The notes beneath the pieces are model-generated. The model was not told the DNA's origin, did not search any database, and saw nothing but the letters and a program-made list of their open reading frames with translations. 64,000 nucleotides of DNA. Source: Bifidobacterium miconis (lineage in GTDB: Bacteria > Actinomycetota > Actinomycetes > Actinomycetales > Bifidobacteriaceae). Every line of letters begins with the position of its first letter. Position 1 is the first letter of the stretch. Position numbers and translations under genes: made by a program. Below, one piece after another: positions 22,097-32,127 of the stretch. The stretch spans positions 1 through 64,000 of the forward strand of contig NZ_JAHBBH010000014.1 in the NCBI RefSeq assembly GCF_019331735.1, in the 5' to 3' direction.

Positions 22097-24448
22097 CTAC
22101 TCCCCGGCTTTTTCCTGCTCGCGCGCATGCAACGCGCGGTGGATCGCCTCGGCCTTGGCATGCCCGATGCCCTTGACCTGCTCGAGTTCCTCGACCGTGG
22201 CCTCCCTCATGGCGCGCACCGATCCGAATCGGGCGAGCAGGCGTTTCTGATACGCCTCGCCGATGCCCGGAATATCGTCCAATGCGGATCGCAATGCGCC
22301 TTTGCGACGGGTCTGCCGATGGTAGGTGATGGCGAAGCGGTGCGATTCGTCGCGCACCCGCTGCAGCAGGTACATGCCCTGCGACTGGCGTTTGAGGATG
22401 ATCGGATAGTCGTCGTCCGGCACCCACACTTCCTCAAGACGTTTGGCCAGTCCGCACAGGGCCACGTCGTTCACGCCGCAGTCGGCCAGCGCCTTGGCTG
22501 CGGCCATGACCTGCGGCTGCCCGCCGTCGACGACGATCAGGTTCGGCTTGTACGCGAATCGGCGACGGTCGGTGTTCTGCTGCACGACCTGTTCCGTCTG
22601 GTCTTCCACCCGGCCGTCCGCACCGCCGACGCCGTCCGCGGTGGCGTTGTCGGAAGTCCCCTCCGTGACGCGATGGCCGGCGGTCGTCCGAGCGTCCCGT
22701 TCGCGGCGTTCGTTGTCCATGCTGTCGCCCGAATCCCCGGCGATGTTGCCATGGCGGAATCTGCGCGTCAGTGTCTCGTACAGGGCGCTCAGATCGTCGA
22801 CCGCGCCGTTGCCGTCCTTGCCTCGGATGGCGAACCGGCGGTACTCGGACTTTTTGGCGATCGCGTCCTCGAATACCACCATGGAAGCGACCTGAAACGC
22901 GCCGCCGACGGTATTAGAAATGTCGTAGCATTCGATGCGCAGCGGCGCCTGTGCAAGGCCCAAGGCCTTGGCCACGTCGTTCATGGCGTCCGATCTGGCG
23001 CCCATGTCGCTGATGCGGCTCATCTTGCTGCGCTGCAGCGCCTGCCCGGCGTTGTCCGCGGCGCGGTCCATCAACGCCTTCTTTTCTCCTCGGCTGGCGG
23101 TGCGGATCGTCACCGCGGCCCCGCGCATTCCGCTCAGCCATGTTTCGAGTTCTTCGCGGCGTGCCGGTTCGACCGGCACGATCACTTCCCGTGGCACCGG
23201 TGAGACCGGGGCCAGCAGGTCGGCGCGGCCGGTCTGTTCCTGCCGCTCGTGCCGTTCGCGCGTCGCCTGCGCCCGGGCTGTGGCGTCGGTCGCGGTCAGC
23301 GACTGGGTCGATCCGATCGCGTCGCGGCGTTCTTCGATCCGGTTGGCGAATCCGTTCGTGGCCGTGTCCGTGTCGGCGTCCGCGCCGGCGTCCGCATACA
23401 CCTGCACGATGAGGTCGGCGATCAGTTCTTCGTCGCTCACGTCCTCGACCCGTTCGACGCTCCAGTTGCGTTCGCCGCGGATCGAACCGTCACGGACGAT
23501 GAACGCGTGCACCGACGCCTCCAGTTCGTCGGATGCCATGCCGAACACGTCGGCGTCCACGTCCTGGTCGAACACGACCGCGTTCTGCTGCATGACGGTC
23601 TGGAGCATCTGGATTTCGTCGCGCAGCCGGGCCGCCTTCTCGAATTCGAGTTCGGCGCTGGCCTCCTTCATGTCGCGGGTGAGCTGCGCAACGTACGATT
23701 TGCCGAGCCGGCCGGTCATCACGCCGACCAGACGCTCGCACATGCGCCGGTGCTCCGCCGCATCGATGCGCCCGACGCACGGCGCAGAGCATTTGCCGAT
23801 GGAGGCGAGCAGGCACGGGCGTCCGGTCAGTTCGGCCTTGCGATACACTCCCTCGGCGCAGGTGCGCACGGGGAAGGCGTGCAGCAGCCGGTCGAGCGAC
23901 TTGCGTAGCTCCCACACTTTCGCATAGGGGCCGAAATAACGGGTGTCGCGTCGTTTGCGGCTGCGCGTCACCCATATGCGGGGGAACCGCTCCCCCGCCG
24001 AGACCGCCAGATACGGATAGGTTTTGTCGTCGCGGAACTGCACGTTGAACCGCGGGTCGAATTCCTTGATCCACGTGTATTCGAGCGTAAGCGCCTCGAG
24101 CTCGGTGCCGACCACCGTCCACTCGAGGCTGCGCGCGGTGAGCACCATGGTCTGTGTGCGCGGATGCAGCAGGTACAGCGGTTGGAAATAGTTGGTCAGA
24201 CGGTTGCGCAGGTTTTTCGCCTTGCCCACATAGATCACGCGGCCTTCGCCGTCGCGCCACTTGTAGACGCCCGGCTGTGCGGGAATGTCCCCCGTCTTCG
24301 GACGGAACAGGTCGCGGGTGTCCCCCAGCAGCGGCGCGCCGTTCTTGTTCACCCCTGCGGATGTGTCGACGCCGACCATGTCCTTCTGCAAGGCGTCCGC
24401 CGTCCTGCGCCACACATCCGGCGCATGCCGTTCAATGTCGTTGGTCAT
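22097..24448 (-). CDS. uvrC: Excinuclease ABC subunit C
   Basis: 783 residues; makes both incisions in nucleotide excision repair with UvrA and UvrB. Order: a 50-residue N-terminal extension, GIY-YIG nuclease (QPGVYKWRDGEGRVIYVGKA), Cys-rich linker, UVR coiled coil (ASAELEFEKAARLRDEIQML), RNase H-like nuclease (RIECYDISNTVGG, NLIVVDGGQPQV), and tandem helix-hairpin-helix (LDDIPGIGEAYQKRLL, VKGIGHAKAEAIHRAL). Two low-complexity inserts, around residues 350-410 and 590-650, make it about 150 residues longer than E. coli UvrC. It lies 143 nt downstream of uvrA, across a long inverted repeat. Confidence 0.96.
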   Translation of the reverse strand: MTNDIERHAPDVWRRTADALQKDMVGVDTSAGVNKNGAPLLGDTRDLFRPKTGDIPAQPGVYKWRDGEGRVIYVGKAKNLRNRLTNYFQPLYLLHPRTQTMVLTARSLEWTVVGTELEALTLEYTWIKEFDPRFNVQFRDDKTYPYLAVSAGERFPRIWVTRSRKRRDTRYFGPYAKVWELRKSLDRLLHAFPVRTCAEGVYRKAELTGRPCLLASIGKCSAPCVGRIDAAEHRRMCERLVGVMTGRLGKSYVAQLTRDMKEASAELEFEKAARLRDEIQMLQTVMQQNAVVFDQDVDADVFGMASDELEASVHAFIVRDGSIRGERNWSVERVEDVSDEELIADLIVQVYADAGADADTDTATNGFANRIEERRDAIGSTQSLTATDATARAQATRERHERQEQTGRADLLAPVSPVPREVIVPVEPARREELETWLSGMRGAAVTIRTASRGEKKALMDRAADNAGQALQRSKMSRISDMGARSDAMNDVAKALGLAQAPLRIECYDISNTVGGAFQVASMVVFEDAIAKKSEYRRFAIRGKDGNGAVDDLSALYETLTRRFRHGNIAGDSGDSMDNERRERDARTTAGHRVTEGTSDNATADGVGGADGRVEDQTEQVVQQNTDRRRFAYKPNLIVVDGGQPQVMAAAKALADCGVNDVALCGLAKRLEEVWVPDDDYPIILKRQSQGMYLLQRVRDESHRFAITYHRQTRRKGALRSALDDIPGIGEAYQKRLLARFGSVRAMREATVEELEQVKGIGHAKAEAIHRALHAREQEKAGE

Positions 24449-24492
24449 GTTGGCTCCTCAGAGAAAAACGTAAGTCGAGGCTGCAAACGAGC

Positions 24493-24578
24493 GTGGGGTC
24501 GGGATATGCGATGTCAGACCGTAAAGACTCGGCCAGAGCGGCCCGGAGCGTGTCGGATATCGCATATCCCGACCCCAC
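24493..24578. repeat. Long inverted repeat between uvrA and uvrC
   Basis: Two perfect 20-bp arms (24493-24512 and 24559-24578) flank a 46-nt centre that continues as an imperfect stem and holds a small GGCC hairpin. It sits 14 nt past the uvrA stop. It could terminate uvrA, or be a dispersed bifidobacterial repeat. No T tract is present on the minus strand. Confidence 0.7.
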
Positions 24579-24591
24579 GCGGACACCGTGC

Positions 24592-27500
24592 TTAACGGAC
24601 ATGCCCCAACATCGGCTTGAGGAACCTGCCGGTCCACGATTCCGCGCATTCGGCGACCTGTTCGGGCGTGCCCTGCGTGACCACCGTGCCGCCGCCGTCG
24701 CCGCCTTCCGGCCCGAGGTCGATGATCCAGTCGGCCGACTTGACCACGTCGAGGTTGTGCTCAATGACGATCACCGTGTTGCCCTTGTCGACAAGGCCCT
24801 GCAGGACGAGCAGCAGCTTGCGCACGTCCTCGAAGTGCAGACCGGTAGTCGGCTCGTCGAGGATGTACACGGTCTTGCCGGTGGAACGCCGCTGCAGTTC
24901 GGTGGCGAGCTTGACGCGCTGCGATTCGCCTCCCGACAGCGTGGGGGCCGGCTGGCCGAGCCGGATGTAACCGAGGCCGACCTCGACGAGCGTGTCGAGA
25001 TAGCGGGAGATCGACGGATACGCCTTGAAGAACTGCGCGGCCTCCTCGATGGGCATGTCGAGCACGTCGGAGACGGACTTGCCGTTGTACTTGACTTCGA
25101 GCGTCTCGCGGTTGTACCGCTTGCCGTGGCATTCCTCGCATTCCACGTACACGTCGGGCAGGAAGTTCATTTCGATCTTGAGCGTGCCGTCGCCGTGGCA
25201 GGCCTCGCACCGGCCGCCCTTGACGTTGAACGAGAAGCGGCCCGGACCGTAGCCGCGCACCTGCGCCTCGGGCGTCTTGGCGAACAAGGTGCGGATCTTG
25301 TCCCACACGCCCGTATACGTGGCGGGGTTGGATCGCGGCGTGCGGCCGATCGGGTTCTGGTCGACGTGGATGACCTTGTCGCACTGGTCGACGCCTTCGA
25401 CGCGCGTGTGCTTGCCGGGCACGATACGCGCGCCGTTGAGCTTGTCGGCGAGCACCGGGTAGAGGATCTGGTTGACGAGCGTGGACTTGCCGGAGCCGGA
25501 GACGCCGGTGACCACGGTCATCACGCCGAGCGGGAAGTCGACGGTGAGGTTCTTGAGGTTGTTCTCGCGTGCGCCGACGACGCGCAGCTGTCGGGTCTTG
25601 TCGGTTTTGCGGCGGTGGTCGGGAACGGCGATTTCGCGTCGGTCGGCGATGTAGTCGCCGGTGATCGATCGAGGAGCTTCCACAAGCTTCGACGCGGGAC
25701 CCGAATAGACGACTTCGCCGCCGTGTTCGCCGGCACCCGGACCGATGTCGACGAGCCAGTCGGCTTTTTCGATGGTTTCCTGATCGTGTTCGACGACGAT
25801 CAGCGTGTTGCCGAGGTCGCGCAGATGGTGCAGCGTTTCGATCAGCCGCTCGTTGTCGCGCTGGTGCAGGCCGATGGACGGCTCGTCGAGCACGTACATG
25901 ACGCCGACGAGTCCGGAGCCGATCTGCGTGGCGAGCCTGATGCGCTGTGCCTCGCCGCCGGACAGGGTTTTCGCGGCGCGGGACAGCGTCAGGTAGTTTA
26001 GTCCGACGTCGTTGAGGAAGCCGAGCCGCGCGCGGATTTCCTTGAGCACCTCGCCGGCGATCTGCGCGGCGGAGCCGGTGAGCTCCAGGCCGTTCACCCA
26101 TGCGAGGCTCGCCTCGGCGGACATGTCGCACACGTCGGCGATCGACTTGCCGTTGATCGTGACGGCAAGTACCTCGGGGCGCAAACGCCGCCCCTTGCAG
26201 GTCTGGCACGGCACTTCGCGCATGTACGACTCGTAGTACTGCTTCATCTGGTCGGAGTCGGTTTCGTCGTGCCGGCGCATGAGCGTGCGCACCACGCCTT
26301 CGAATCCGGTCGAGTATTCGCGCATGCGCCCCCACCGGTTGCGGTAGGAGACCTTCACCTTGAAGTTGCGGCCGTACATGATCGCGTGGCGCACCTCGTA
26401 CGGCAGATCCTGCCACGGGGTGTCCAGATCGAAGCCCATTTCCTCGCCGAGCCCTTCGAGCACGTGGCGATAGTACTCCCCTGTGCCCTTGGTCAGTCCC
26501 CACGGTTCGATCGCGCCCTCGTTGAGCGTCTTGCTCGGATCTGGGATGACGAGTTCCGGGTCGATCTCCAGCGAGTAGCCGATGCCCGTGCAGTCGGGGC
26601 AGGCGCCGTACGGGGCGTTGAACGAGAACGTGCGCGGCTCGATCTCGTCGAGCTCGAGCTGGTGGCCGTTCGGGCAGGCGCGTTTCTCGGAGAACGGCTG
26701 GCGGCGGGTCGGATCGTTCTCGTCGCGATCCACGTAGTCCGCCACGATGACGCCTTTGGCGAGTTTCAGCGCGGTTTCGACCGAATCGGTGAGCCGCTGG
26801 CGAATGCCGTCCTTGACGACAAGGCGGTCGACGACCACTTCGATCGTGTGCTTCTTCTGCTTGGCGAGTTTGATGTCGTCGCTCAGCTGCACCATTTCGC
26901 CGTCCACGAGCGCGCGGGCATAGCCGTCGCCTCGCAGCAGCTCGAGCAGGTCGGCGAATTCGCCCTTGCGTCCCCGCACCACGGGGGCGAGAATCTGGAA
27001 TCGCGTGCGCTCCGGGTTAGCGAGCAGCGTGTCGACCATCTGCTGCGGCGTCTGGGCGCTGACCGGCTCCCCGCACACCGGGCAGTGCGGGATGCCGGTG
27101 CGTGCGAACAGCAGTCGCAGGTAATCGTAGATTTCGGTGATCGTGCCGACCGTCGAACGAGGGTTGCGGTTCGTGGTCTTCTGGTCGATCGACACGGCCG
27201 GGCTCAGCCCTTCGATGAAATCGACGTCCGGCTTGTCCATCTGGCCGAGGAACTGGCGGGCGTACGCGGAAAGCGACTCCACGTACCGTCGCTGTCCCTC
27301 GGCGAACAGCGTGTCGAACGCGAGCGACGACTTGCCGGAGCCGGACAGGCCCGTGAACACGACCATGCGGTTGCGCGGGATCGACAGGTCCACGTTCTTG
27401 AGATTGTGCTCGCGGGCGCCCTGGATGGTGATCTTCAGGTCATTGGGGATGCGCGAAATGTCCGCCACCAGCGACGTATCGGTTCGGCGCATGGGCGCCT

Positions 27501-27600
27501 TCTTGATTTCCCTGGACAGGAACGTGTCGCTCGTCATGACGCGTTCGACCACCACGTCGCCGTTCTTCCCGGAATTAGGGGCTTTCCGGTTCACTGCCAT
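24592..27600 (-). CDS. uvrA: Excinuclease ABC subunit A
   Basis: 1002 residues; the damage-recognition ATPase of nucleotide excision repair. Two ABC ATPase modules are complete: Walker [19 protein letters not shown] and [17 protein letters not shown], signatures [13 protein letters not shown] and [13 protein letters not shown], Walker [12 protein letters not shown] and [11 protein letters not shown]. Zinc-module cysteines are seen in the N-terminal half ([16 protein letters not shown]) and in [11 protein letters not shown] / CEECHGKRY. About 55 extra residues precede the first ATPase strand; the ATG at 27600 follows AAGGCGG. Confidence 0.97.
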   Translation of the reverse strand: MAVNRKAPNSGKNGDVVVERVMTSDTFLSREIKKAPMRRTDTSLVADISRIPNDLKITIQGAREHNLKNVDLSIPRNRMVVFTGLSGSGKSSLAFDTLFAEGQRRYVESLSAYARQFLGQMDKPDVDFIEGLSPAVSIDQKTTNRNPRSTVGTITEIYDYLRLLFARTGIPHCPVCGEPVSAQTPQQMVDTLLANPERTRFQILAPVVRGRKGEFADLLELLRGDGYARALVDGEMVQLSDDIKLAKQKKHTIEVVVDRLVVKDGIRQRLTDSVETALKLAKGVIVADYVDRDENDPTRRQPFSEKRACPNGHQLELDEIEPRTFSFNAPYGACPDCTGIGYSLEIDPELVIPDPSKTLNEGAIEPWGLTKGTGEYYRHVLEGLGEEMGFDLDTPWQDLPYEVRHAIMYGRNFKVKVSYRNRWGRMREYSTGFEGVVRTLMRRHDETDSDQMKQYYESYMREVPCQTCKGRRLRPEVLAVTINGKSIADVCDMSAEASLAWVNGLELTGSAAQIAGEVLKEIRARLGFLNDVGLNYLTLSRAAKTLSGGEAQRIRLATQIGSGLVGVMYVLDEPSIGLHQRDNERLIETLHHLRDLGNTLIVVEHDQETIEKADWLVDIGPGAGEHGGEVVYSGPASKLVEAPRSITGDYIADRREIAVPDHRRKTDKTRQLRVVGARENNLKNLTVDFPLGVMTVVTGVSGSGKSTLVNQILYPVLADKLNGARIVPGKHTRVEGVDQCDKVIHVDQNPIGRTPRSNPATYTGVWDKIRTLFAKTPEAQVRGYGPGRFSFNVKGGRCEACHGDGTLKIEMNFLPDVYVECEECHGKRYNRETLEVKYNGKSVSDVLDMPIEEAAQFFKAYPSISRYLDTLVEVGLGYIRLGQPAPTLSGGESQRVKLATELQRRSTGKTVYILDEPTTGLHFEDVRKLLLVLQGLVDKGNTVIVIEHNLDVVKSADWIIDLGPEGGDGGGTVVTQGTPEQVAECAESWTGRFLKPMLGHVR

Positions 27601-27718
27601 CGCTGCCGCCTTCTACTCATGTGTTCTTGATGCTGTGCCCTAGGATACCTGAATTCCGGACAGATTTCGAACGCATGTTCGACCGGCGTGTTTCGGCGGC
27701 AGCATGGCATTTTCCGGC

Positions 27719-28483
27719 TCAGCGTTCGCGGTACACCTTGGTGTAGGAACCCTCCGCACGCGGACGTACGACGATCGAATCGATGTCCACCGTGTCGGGC
27801 TGGCCCAGCGCCCAACGCACGCATTCGGCGATATCCTCGGCGGTCAGCGGATCGGGCACGCCGGCGTACACGGCCACGGCCTTCGCCTCGTCGCCGCCGA
27901 AGCGCTTGAGCGAGAACTCGTCGGTGTGCACCATGCCGGGGGCAATGTCGATTACGCGCACCGGCTCGCCGATCTGCTCGAGGCGCAGCACGCGAGCCAT
28001 CACCTTCTCCGCGAACTTCGACGCGCAGTATCCGGCGCCGCCCTCGTACGGTTCGATGCCGGCCGTCGAGGAGATGACGAGCACGGTGCCGCCGCCGGGC
28101 GCCTGCTTGAGCGCGGGCAGAAGCTTCTGCGTGATGCGCAGCGTGCCGATCACGTTCAGCTCGTACATGTTGCGCCAGTCGTCGAGATTCGCGGTGGCGA
28201 CCGGATCCTTGCCGAATGCCGCACCCGCGCAGTTGACGAGCGCCTTGACGCCGCCCTTCGCCAGGATCCGATCCACGGCGGCCTGCGTGCTCGCCTCGTC
28301 AGTAATGTCGCACACCACGTAGCTGACCTTGTCGCCGAGTTCGTCGGCGAGCGCCTTGAGTTTTGCTTCGCGTCGTGCGAGTGCGACGACGGTCCAGCCG
28401 TCGTTGACGAGTGCGCGGACGCTTGCGGCGCCGATGCCGCTGGATGCGCCGGTGACGACGGCGCGTTTGGTGGTGGCTTCCAT
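27719..28483 (-). CDS. Short-chain dehydrogenase/reductase (YdfG-like)
   Basis: A 254-residue NAD(P)-dependent oxidoreductase. Rossmann motif VVTGASSGIGAASVRAL, NCAGAAFG, catalytic Ser in VISSTAG and Tyr/Lys in GAGYCASKF. Relatives act on 3-hydroxy acids or serine-like substrates, but the substrate is not fixed by sequence. Start: ATG at 28483 after AAGGAGATTCGCA. It stands as a single gene after endonuclease IV. Confidence 0.88.
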   Translation of the reverse strand: MEATTKRAVVTGASSGIGAASVRALVNDGWTVVALARREAKLKALADELGDKVSYVVCDITDEASTQAAVDRILAKGGVKALVNCAGAAFGKDPVATANLDDWRNMYELNVIGTLRITQKLLPALKQAPGGGTVLVISSTAGIEPYEGGAGYCASKFAEKVMARVLRLEQIGEPVRVIDIAPGMVHTDEFSLKRFGGDEAKAVAVYAGVPDPLTAEDIAECVRWALGQPDTVDIDSIVVRPRAEGSYTKVYRER

Positions 28484-28584
28484 TGCGAATCTCCTTGGTT
28501 TGTGGGTTTTGCCGCGGGTGTTATCGCTCACGGTCCTTGTTGTTCATGATAGTCGCGTGCGGTTTTGTGCGGATGGGTCAGTGG

Positions 28585-29460
28585 TCAGGCGTGGCATAGT
28601 CCGCGTAGCAGTGTGATTTCGTCGCGGTGTGTGGTTGGGGTTTGTTCTTTGGTTTCGAGGATCATGGGCAGTGTGTTGGTGCGTGGGTCATTGACGAGTT
28701 GGGTGAAGAATGCGGTGCCGAGTTGGCCTTGGCCGATGTTGGCATGGCGGTCTTTGTGTGACTTGAGTCCGTATTGGGAGTCGTTGGCGTGGATGGCTTT
28801 GACGTGTTCGAGTCCGATGGTGTCGTCGAGTTCGTGCAGGATACCGTCGAAGTTGTTGAGGAGGTCGTATCCGGCATCGTAGACGTGGCAGGTGTCGAGG
28901 GTGACGCCGAGGTTGGCCGTGTGGTCGACGTGGTTGATGATGTCGGCGAGTTCTTCGAAGTTGCGTCCGCATTCGGTGCCTTTGCCGGCCATGGTTTCGA
29001 GGAGGATGGGCACGGTGTTGCTTGCATGGCCGGCGGCGGCAAGCAGGTCGAATACTTGGTTGAGTCCGTCGGCGATGAGACGGCAGCCTTCCTCTGCGCC
29101 TTGTCCGACGTGGGATCCGGGGTGGATGTTGAGGTAGATTTCCTGTCCGGCTTGTTGGATGGGTGCGAGCAGTTGCAGGTCTTCGGCGAGCGCGTGGATG
29201 GCGAATTCGCGTTTGGTCTGGTCTTTGGCGGCGAGGTTGTAGACGTATGGCGCGTGTGCGACGAGTGGTCCGTAGTGTTCGGCGATGAGTTGGAGGGCGA
29301 AGCCGGTTGCGCCGTCGGGGTTGAGGGACGTGGATTTCTTGCCGTATGGCGAGCGTGGGAAGAACGCGAACGTGGTGCCGCCTTCGGCATGTGAGCGTTC
29401 GATGAGTTTGTTCCATCCGCCCGCCGTGGATAGGTGTGATCCGATGAAGAGTTTCGTCAT
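28585..29460 (-). CDS. nfo: Deoxyribonuclease IV (AP endonuclease)
   Basis: A 291-residue TIM-barrel, three-metal AP endonuclease for base excision repair. Metal ligands are visible: GSHLSTAGG, VAHAPYVYNLA, NIHPGSHVGQG, LLETMAGKGTECG, VTLDTCHVYDAGYDL, HANDSQYGLKSHKDRHANIGQG and ILETKEQ. Start ATG at 29460. Codon choice is less strictly GC-ending than in neighbouring core genes, with more CAA and AAA codons. The VOC gene lies 13 nt upstream, so they are co-transcribed. Confidence 0.95.
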   Translation of the reverse strand: MTKLFIGSHLSTAGGWNKLIERSHAEGGTTFAFFPRSPYGKKSTSLNPDGATGFALQLIAEHYGPLVAHAPYVYNLAAKDQTKREFAIHALAEDLQLLAPIQQAGQEIYLNIHPGSHVGQGAEEGCRLIADGLNQVFDLLAAAGHASNTVPILLETMAGKGTECGRNFEELADIINHVDHTANLGVTLDTCHVYDAGYDLLNNFDGILHELDDTIGLEHVKAIHANDSQYGLKSHKDRHANIGQGQLGTAFFTQLVNDPRTNTLPMILETKEQTPTTHRDEITLLRGLCHA

Positions 29461-29473
29461 GGTGGTTTCTTTC

Positions 29474-29944
29474 CTATGCTTGTTGGTGTTCTTCGTGTTC
29501 GTTGTCGAGCGCGTCGGGCCAGCCGCTCCAGTCGGTGACGGCTTCGATGTTGTTGCCGTCCGGATCGAGGATAAATGCGGCGTAGTATCCGGGATGGTAG
29601 GCACGCGGCCCGGGGGCGCCGTTGTCGCGGCCTCCGGCGGCGAGTGCTGCGGTGTAGAAGGCGCGGACGGCGGCTGGACTGTCGGCGAGGAATGCGATGT
29701 GGGTGATCGGGCAGGCTGTTGCGTCGTGGTTGGAGGTTGCGGAATCATCGGGTCGGGTCGTCGCCGTCGTTTCGTCCATTGGCGACACGTAGAAGTCGGA
29801 GTGTGGCGTGCCGTCGTCGACTCCGAATCCGATGGTGGGTTCGTGGTGGGCTTTGGCGATGTAGCCGAGCGGCGCGAGCGCTTTCGCGTAGAACGCGATG
29901 CTGCGGTCGATGTCGCGTACTTTGAGCGTCAGATAGTCGAGCAT
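29474..29944 (-). CDS. VOC (glyoxalase/bleomycin-resistance fold) protein
   Basis: 156 residues of vicinal-oxygen-chelate fold: LDYLTLKVRDIDRSIAFYAK at the N-terminus and HIAFLADSPAAVRAFYTAAL, GGRDNGAPG and AAFILDPDGNNIEAV at the C-terminus. A low-complexity insert sits near the middle. The ATG at 29944 begins at the first strand; the longer frame adds residues without homology. Function could be detoxification or dioxygenase-like; not determinable. Confidence 0.82.
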   Translation of the reverse strand: MLDYLTLKVRDIDRSIAFYAKALAPLGYIAKAHHEPTIGFGVDDGTPHSDFYVSPMDETTATTRPDDSATSNHDATACPITHIAFLADSPAAVRAFYTAALAAGGRDNGAPGPRAYHPGYYAAFILDPDGNNIEAVTDWSGWPDALDNEHEEHQQA

Positions 29945-30154
29945 ACTGTCACTGTAGCGCGGCACCTTGTTCTTGTGCGGTTTGGAGCATTAGATGCCAA
30001 TTTATAGGCATTGCGTGATTTGGTTGCGTGTCAGGAGCAGCGGATCTCGTCGCGACCAGAGGCCACGTGTCGGCTGAAGTCAAGCGGTTCCGCCGTTGAA
30101 CCGTTAAAGTGGATAAATCAGACATATCTGCATCTGCTCTAACGGGAGGCAATC

Positions 30155-30769
30155 ATGGCAGGTAAGGCGTTGATCATCGTGGACGTGCAGCCGACGTTCT
30201 GCGAAGGCGGAGAGCTCGGCGTGGACGGCGGCAATGCGGTCGCCGAACGGATCGCCGCATACGTGACCGCGCATCGCGGCGAATACGCGGTCATCGCGAC
30301 CACGCAGGACTGGCACATCGAACCGGGCGCGCACTGGTCGGAACACCCCGACTATGTGGACACGTGGCCGGTGCACGGCGAGGCAGGCACGCCAAACGCC
30401 GAACTGCATCCGGCGATCCGCGCATTGAACGTCGCGCATCACTTCAAGAAGGGCCAGTATTCGGCCGCCTACTCCGGATTCGAGGGCATCGAGGACAACA
30501 CCGACCGCATCCAGTCACGCGAGGAGGTGACGGCCGCGCAACAGGCCGGGCATACGTTGGCCAATGCGCTTAAGGCGGCCGGCGTCACGCAGGTGGATGT
30601 GGTCGGCATCGCCGAATCGCATTGCGTCAAGGAAACCGCGCTCGATACGTGCAAGCTCGGCTATCAGGTCACCGTGTTCGAGGACCTGACCGTACCCGTC
30701 AGCGAGGAGCTCGGCGTCGCCGCCCGCAAGGACATGGCCGCCGCCGGCATCGCCCTGCTCCGCTCCTGA
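30155..30769 (+). CDS. pncA: Nicotinamidase
   Basis: 204 residues; deamidates nicotinamide to nicotinate for NAD salvage and would activate pyrazinamide. Catalytic triad: Asp in LIIVDVQPTF, Lys in FKKGQYSAAYSGFEG and Cys in GIAESHCVKET. Metal ligands are in TQDWHIEPGAHW. Start: ATG at 30155 with ACGGGAGGCAATC before it. It is the first plus-strand gene and converges on the histidine kinase gene at 30799, with 29 nt between stops. Confidence 0.94.
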   Translation: MAGKALIIVDVQPTFCEGGELGVDGGNAVAERIAAYVTAHRGEYAVIATTQDWHIEPGAHWSEHPDYVDTWPVHGEAGTPNAELHPAIRALNVAHHFKKGQYSAAYSGFEGIEDNTDRIQSREEVTAAQQAGHTLANALKAAGVTQVDVVGIAESHCVKETALDTCKLGYQVTVFEDLTVPVSEELGVAARKDMAAAGIALLRS

Positions 30770-30798
30770 CAGGCTGTCGTGTCGGTTCTATTGCAGCG

Positions 30799-32127
30799 TT
30801 AAAAACTCGCATGACTGTCCGCGCGTAACGGCAGACGTACGGACAGCTTCCATATGGCGCCGTGTGCGGTGTGGTCGAGCGTGCCGCCGAGACGGTGGAT
30901 GCGCTCGGCTTTGGAGCGCAGACCAGTGCCAGAATTCAGGACGTCGTCGATGGGGATGCCGGAATCGGTTCGGATGCGGTTGCAGGATGTCAGTATTGCC
31001 TGTTGATCGCCAAGCATGACGTGGATGCTGCAGTCGGTGCGCGACTGCGCGTGCTTGGCGATGTTGTTGCCGGTCTCGTCGATGAGATCGTGCAACACGT
31101 TGACCGCATCCACGTCGTAGCGTTGCGGCAGCATGCCGGAACAATCGGCGTTCACGGTGAAGCCAAGCGCTTCGAGACGATTGGCGGCCTCGGCGAGATG
31201 ATCGCGCAACATGGCGGTTTCCCCGGCCGGATCGGCGTCGGCCTCGGTGACCGGCGGACGACTCCCGTCGAGAATGCCGATAACATTACGGGTCTCGTCA
31301 AGCACCCCTTGCGCGACGGCGGACAGGTCGGCCAGTTCCGCACGCAGTCGCGCCGTGTCCGGCGAATCGTCGGCCCATTCGACTTGATCATTGCCGATAC
31401 GCAGAATGAGATAGGCGAGACGGTTAGTGACCCGATCATGGATGCGCGTGGCCGCCGCCGAACGACGCTCCTGCTCACGCATGGCACGACGCCGCCGCTC
31501 CAGCTCCCGTTCGGCTTCCCGGGCATCATCGAGCCGCTGCTTCCACGCCATGAGCAGTCCCGCGACCGGCGCGGCGGGAATCGTCACGAGCATGGCCATC
31601 GCGGCGAAATCATCGGCCGGCCGCACGACGCCCAGCACCGTTCCCACGGCAAGCGCCATCAGTTGCGCGCCGGCCATCATAAAGCCATGTCGCGTGTTAC
31701 GCCGAGCGGCCAGCATGACGCAGCATGCGACCGGCAGCGCCATCAGCGTCACTCCCCCGGCCAGCGGCGGCACCAGGCACGTACACGTCCACGCCAGTGT
31801 GACGGTACAGCCCGCGAACAACGGATGCCAATACGCGACGATGGTCAGTGCACAGGCGACAATGATCGCCAGCGTCGCCGGTATCGCGACGGCTCCGGCC
31901 GCGAGCGCCATGATGGCGAACGTCAGCGTCAGGCCGATGCCGATGGCAACGATCACCGCCGTGAGATGATCCATGACCGTGTTGCGCATACCGTCGTTCG
32001 TCGTACCGGCCGTGCGAACATTTCGCGAATCGTCGCTGTCGGCAGCGGAATGCGGATGCGAGGCGCGGTCGCCGCATGGATCATCGGCATAAGCGGCGTC
32101 ACGCTGCTTCATGATGCGGTCGTTCAT
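30799..32127 (-). CDS. Sensor histidine kinase, DesK/NarX-type (system 1)
   Basis: 442 residues. About 45 cytoplasmic residues, six hydrophobic segments (residues about 55-180), then a charged coiled linker, a HisKA_3 dimerisation helix with phospho-acceptor in ATRIHDRVTNRLAYLILRI, and a degenerate HATPase domain (N box ETGNNIAKHAQ, G box LNSGTGLRSKAERI). No large sensory loop is visible, so the signal is probably sensed in or at the membrane. Start: ATG at 32127 overlaps the response regulator stop as ATGA. Paralogous to the kinases at 44681 and 55154. Confidence 0.9.
   Translation of the reverse strand: MNDRIMKQRDAAYADDPCGDRASHPHSAADSDDSRNVRTAGTTNDGMRNTVMDHLTAVIVAIGIGLTLTFAIMALAAGAVAIPATLAIIVACALTIVAYWHPLFAGCTVTLAWTCTCLVPPLAGGVTLMALPVACCVMLAARRNTRHGFMMAGAQLMALAVGTVLGVVRPADDFAAMAMLVTIPAAPVAGLLMAWKQRLDDAREAERELERRRRAMREQERRSAAATRIHDRVTNRLAYLILRIGNDQVEWADDSPDTARLRAELADLSAVAQGVLDETRNVIGILDGSRPPVTEADADPAGETAMLRDHLAEAANRLEALGFTVNADCSGMLPQRYDVDAVNVLHDLIDETGNNIAKHAQSRTDCSIHVMLGDQQAILTSCNRIRTDSGIPIDDVLNSGTGLRSKAERIHRLGGTLDHTAHGAIWKLSVRLPLRADSHASF

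Noticed and set aside
20936..23203. 755-codon plus-strand open frame opposite aroE/uvrC
   Set aside because: It spans two real genes and their gap in antisense, with no coherent domain.
30085..30103. CGGTTC/GAACCG inverted repeat upstream of pncA as an operator
   Set aside because: Only 6 bp arms in GC-rich DNA with no second copy; too weak to call.
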